Source: Sphingomonadales bacterium (GTDB taxonomy: Bacteria; Pseudomonadota; Alphaproteobacteria; Sphingomonadales; Sphingomonadaceae). Taken from it: DNA of 64,000 nt. This document shows, in pieces, positions 63,907 to 64,000 of this stretch. Under the pieces are notes generated by a model. The model was not told the origin of the DNA, made no database searches, and worked only from the letters and a program-made list of their open reading frames with translations. The translations under genes and the position numbers were made by a program. Location: contig JACXVD010000001.1 of the NCBI GenBank assembly GCA_014763545.1, forward strand, positions 38,771 to 102,770, written 5' to 3'. Each line of letters starts with the position of its first letter. The stretch's first letter is position 1.

Positions 63907-64000
63907 GCTTGATCCTCCCCGCCATCGGCCAGGATCGCGGCGACCGTCCGGTGCAGTTTCGCCGCCAGCCGGTCGGGCGCCGACGATACACGGCCGGCTG
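63903..64000 (-). CDS. C-terminal fragment of an unidentified gene (cut by window edge)
   Basis: The minus-strand frame reads RVSSAPDRLAAKLHRTVAAILADGGEDQA and stops at 63903, overlapping the DUF3052 ATG by four bases (ATGA). Only about 32 residues are visible, so no product can be named, but the ATGA chain of three genes argues that it is real. Confidence 0.55.
   Translation of the reverse strand, partial: AGRVSSAPDRLAAKLHRTVAAILADGGEDQA

Overview
The window is about 64 kb of GC-rich chromosome with no sign of mobile DNA. Gene content and gene order suggest an alphaproteobacterium of the Sphingomonadales, most like Erythrobacteraceae. Pointers are the tkt-gap-pgk-fba run, the direct-repeat GAAC-N7-GAAC LexA box of alphaproteobacteria, the imuA-imuB-dnaE2 mutasome, a PEP-CTERM/XrtA-type regulatory set, a DUF3333-type long PstA, and a RamB/MccR-type XRE regulator. 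This assignment is inference from protein families; no 16S gene is present.

Layout. 1-5 kb: glycolysis and Calvin-type carbon metabolism (tkt C-terminus, gap, pgk, a hotdog thioesterase, class I fba). 5-13 kb: thiE, an OPT transporter, an L,D-transpeptidase/M23 peptidase pair, efp, an inositol-monophosphatase family gene and tRNA-Leu(CAA). 13-19 kb: a SLC13-type transporter, an M20 amidohydrolase, small membrane proteins and an XRE regulator. 19-26 kb: a tightly overlapping exopolysaccharide/PEP-CTERM operon of sugar transferase, PrsK-like kinase, PrsR-like sigma-54 activator and PrsT-like TPR lipoprotein. 26-32 kb: an SBF-like transporter, a DUF475 membrane protein, panB, a secreted caspase/SEL1 protein and an APC amino acid permease.

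32.7-41.9 kb is the most distinctive stretch. Two SOS units each start at a LexA box placed directly before the start codon. The first is imuA-imuB. The second is a radical SAM DNA-repair protein, a DUF4130-UdgX fusion and dnaE2. Together they would form a damage-inducible mutagenesis and uracil-DNA processing module. 42-48.7 kb: the phosphate system phoR | pstC-pstA-pstB-phoU-phoB on the minus strand, with a Pho box after phoR and no pstS. 48.7-53.7 kb: two tRNA-Glu genes, recJ, a flavodoxin-like protein, an unknown protein, an AHH nuclease-fold protein and a nitronate monooxygenase.

54-60 kb: branched-chain amino acid synthesis on the minus strand (ilvB-ilvN-ilvC, leuA), with a candidate leucine leader peptide before leuA and a candidate leader/hairpin before ilvB. 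60-64 kb: miaA and serB with overlapping divergent starts, a Coq4-family protein, a nitroreductase, a DUF3052 protein and the tail of one more gene.

Several promoters, including those of both tRNA loci, share TTG-box, 17-bp spacer and a -10 of the form CTA(A/G)NNGC, a recurring local motif. Several other genes have a -10-like hexamer ending 6-7 bases before the start codon and may be leaderless. Intergenic gaps are all under 300 bases.
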